DNA from: Pleurocapsa minor HA4230-MV1
GTDB lineage: Bacteria; Cyanobacteriota; Cyanobacteriia; Cyanobacteriales; Xenococcaceae
Direction: 5' to 3'
NCBI GenBank assembly: GCA_019359095.1
Contig: JAHHHZ010000036.1
Location: forward strand, 538,791-602,790
Length of the DNA: 64,000 nucleotides
Shown here: piece by piece, positions 63,124 through 64,000 of the stretch
How positions within the stretch are numbered: position 1 is the first letter of the stretch
How the letters are laid out: every line of letters begins with the position of its first letter
Notes under the pieces: model-generated
What the model was told of the DNA's origin: nothing
Database searches by the model: none
What the model saw: the letters and a program-made list of their open reading frames with translations, nothing else
Made by a program: the position numbers and the translations under genes

Positions 63124-64000
63124 TTTAAAAGATAAAAACAAAAGCGAGTTAATTATTGAAGCTATTGACATAGTTACGGAAAAACAAGTAGCTTTTCCCA
63201 GACATATACTCCTGAGAGAAGCACTGCGACAATCTCAAGGAAACTATAGTCTGAATGACTTAGAGAAGCAAATTGATCGCCATAAGAGTTTAATCCCAAC
63301 TAAAGATGGAAGATTAACAACGGAAGCTGCCATCAACAGAGAAAAGAGAATTATAAGTTTGGCTAAGAACGGCAAAGATAAATATCCCCCTCTAGCCAAT
63401 ATAGAGACTGCTCATCAACAAGCCCAGAAACTAGGACTAAATAAAGCTCAGGCAAATGCTTTAATTCATTTTGCTAATAATCGGGATGCAGTCATGCTTT
63501 GGCAGGGAGATGCGGGAGTTGGCAAAACCTACACCGTTAAAGGATTAAAAGCAACTATATCGCCCAATATACCAATACGAGGTTTAGCGCCTAGTGCTGC
63601 TGCTGCGAGGGAACTAAATCAAGGAGCAGATATCAACTGTCAAACCCTTGATGCCTATCTAAATATTCCAATAAAATCATTGCCTAAAAATGAGCTAATT
63701 GTGGTGGATGAAGCGGGGATGATTAGCAGTAGCCAAATGCAGAGTTTGTTAGAAAAAGCTCAACAAACCAACTCTCGCATACTTTTAATCGGTGATACTA
63801 AACAATTAGCTGCGGTACAGGCTGGTTCTCCTTTTAAATTACTACAAGAGCAAACCAATCTGCCCACTATTGGAATCGATCTCAATGTTCGGCAGCAGAA
63901 TTTCCAGCTCAAAGAAGTTGTAGATTTATTGTCCAAAGGAGAAATAAAACAGGGATATCAAAAGCTTAACCAACAGGGCAGCATCAAACAGATGCCGATT
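63116..64000 (+). pseudogene. TraI-type helicase domain, out of frame with relaxase part, continues beyond window
   Basis: A different frame from the relaxase fragment stays open to the window end. It encodes RHILLREALRQSQGNYSLND, Walker A WQGDAGVGKTYTVKG, Walker B ELIVVDEAGMIS and GDTKQLAAVQAGSPF, the RecD-like helicase of TraI/TrwC. No start codon is seen near its beginning, and about 100-150 residues between relaxase and helicase are missing. This implies an internal deletion with frameshift. If the downstream part is intact, a truncated helicase might still be made. Confidence 0.85.

Overview
The window is cyanobacterial chromosome (or a large replicon). The evidence is the very high density of GCGATCGC/CGATCG (HIP1-type) octamers, a DnaE C-half carrying a split-intein tail, and many short cyanobacterial repeat families: GGGTAAT heptamers, ATTCAAA tracts, and palindromes around TCCTTTAGGA or GGCGAA..TTCGCCCC. 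The genus cannot be named from sequence alone. No tRNA, rRNA, CRISPR array or intact IS was seen.

Region 1 (1-31.4 kb) is a siderophore-type NRPS locus. It opens with the tail of a TauD-like hydroxylase, followed by four NRPS genes: (C-like/interface)-A(Asp)-PCP-E, C-A(Ser)-PCP, C-A(Gln)-PCP-E, and C-A(basic, Lys-like)-PCP-reductase. A class III aminotransferase next to the reductase suggests myxochelin-B-like release: reduction to an aldehyde, then transamination to an amine. Then come a JmjC/cupin-8 oxygenase, an Fe-siderophore binding lipoprotein, an MFS exporter, a PvdQ-like Ntn acylase, a PchR-type AraC regulator, a TonB-dependent receptor behind a Fur-box-like site, and an inverted ABC importer operon (ATPase plus two FecCD permeases). 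Together these would make, export, mature, sense and re-import a peptide siderophore that probably contains beta-hydroxyaspartate.

Region 2 (31.4-47.4 kb) is mixed chromosomal content: an XRE/NB-ARC ATPase with a Ser/Thr kinase, a membrane-anchored subtilase, a beta-propeller-like exported protein, a NYN-type nuclease divergent from an HD-Pnk-type nucleic-acid end-healing enzyme, HflX, split-intein DnaE-C, an FHA protein and a REC-PP2C phosphatase. Two inverted copies of a TA-inserting MITE bracket the subtilase and propeller genes. A paralogous uninterrupted target site gives the exact insertion boundaries of one copy.

Region 3 (47.5-64 kb) is an accessory/defence island. It starts with a broken tyrosine integrase. 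The core is a DUF499 ATPase, a DUF1156 adenine-type DNA methyltransferase and a PLD-SNF2 helicase, i.e. a helicase-methylase-ATPase (HMA-like) system. Between these lie a four-helix-bundle gene, PIN and MazF toxin-antitoxin-like pairs, a VapBC pair, an orphan HTH antitoxin and a TnpB fragment. The region ends in a broken TrwC/TraI relaxase-helicase, pointing to a mobile-element origin.

A cross-cutting feature is that at least fifteen short, mostly palindromic repeats lie in frame inside coding sequences (the NRPS genes, both toxin and core genes of the defence island). They are translated as inserts, much like Rickettsia palindromic elements.
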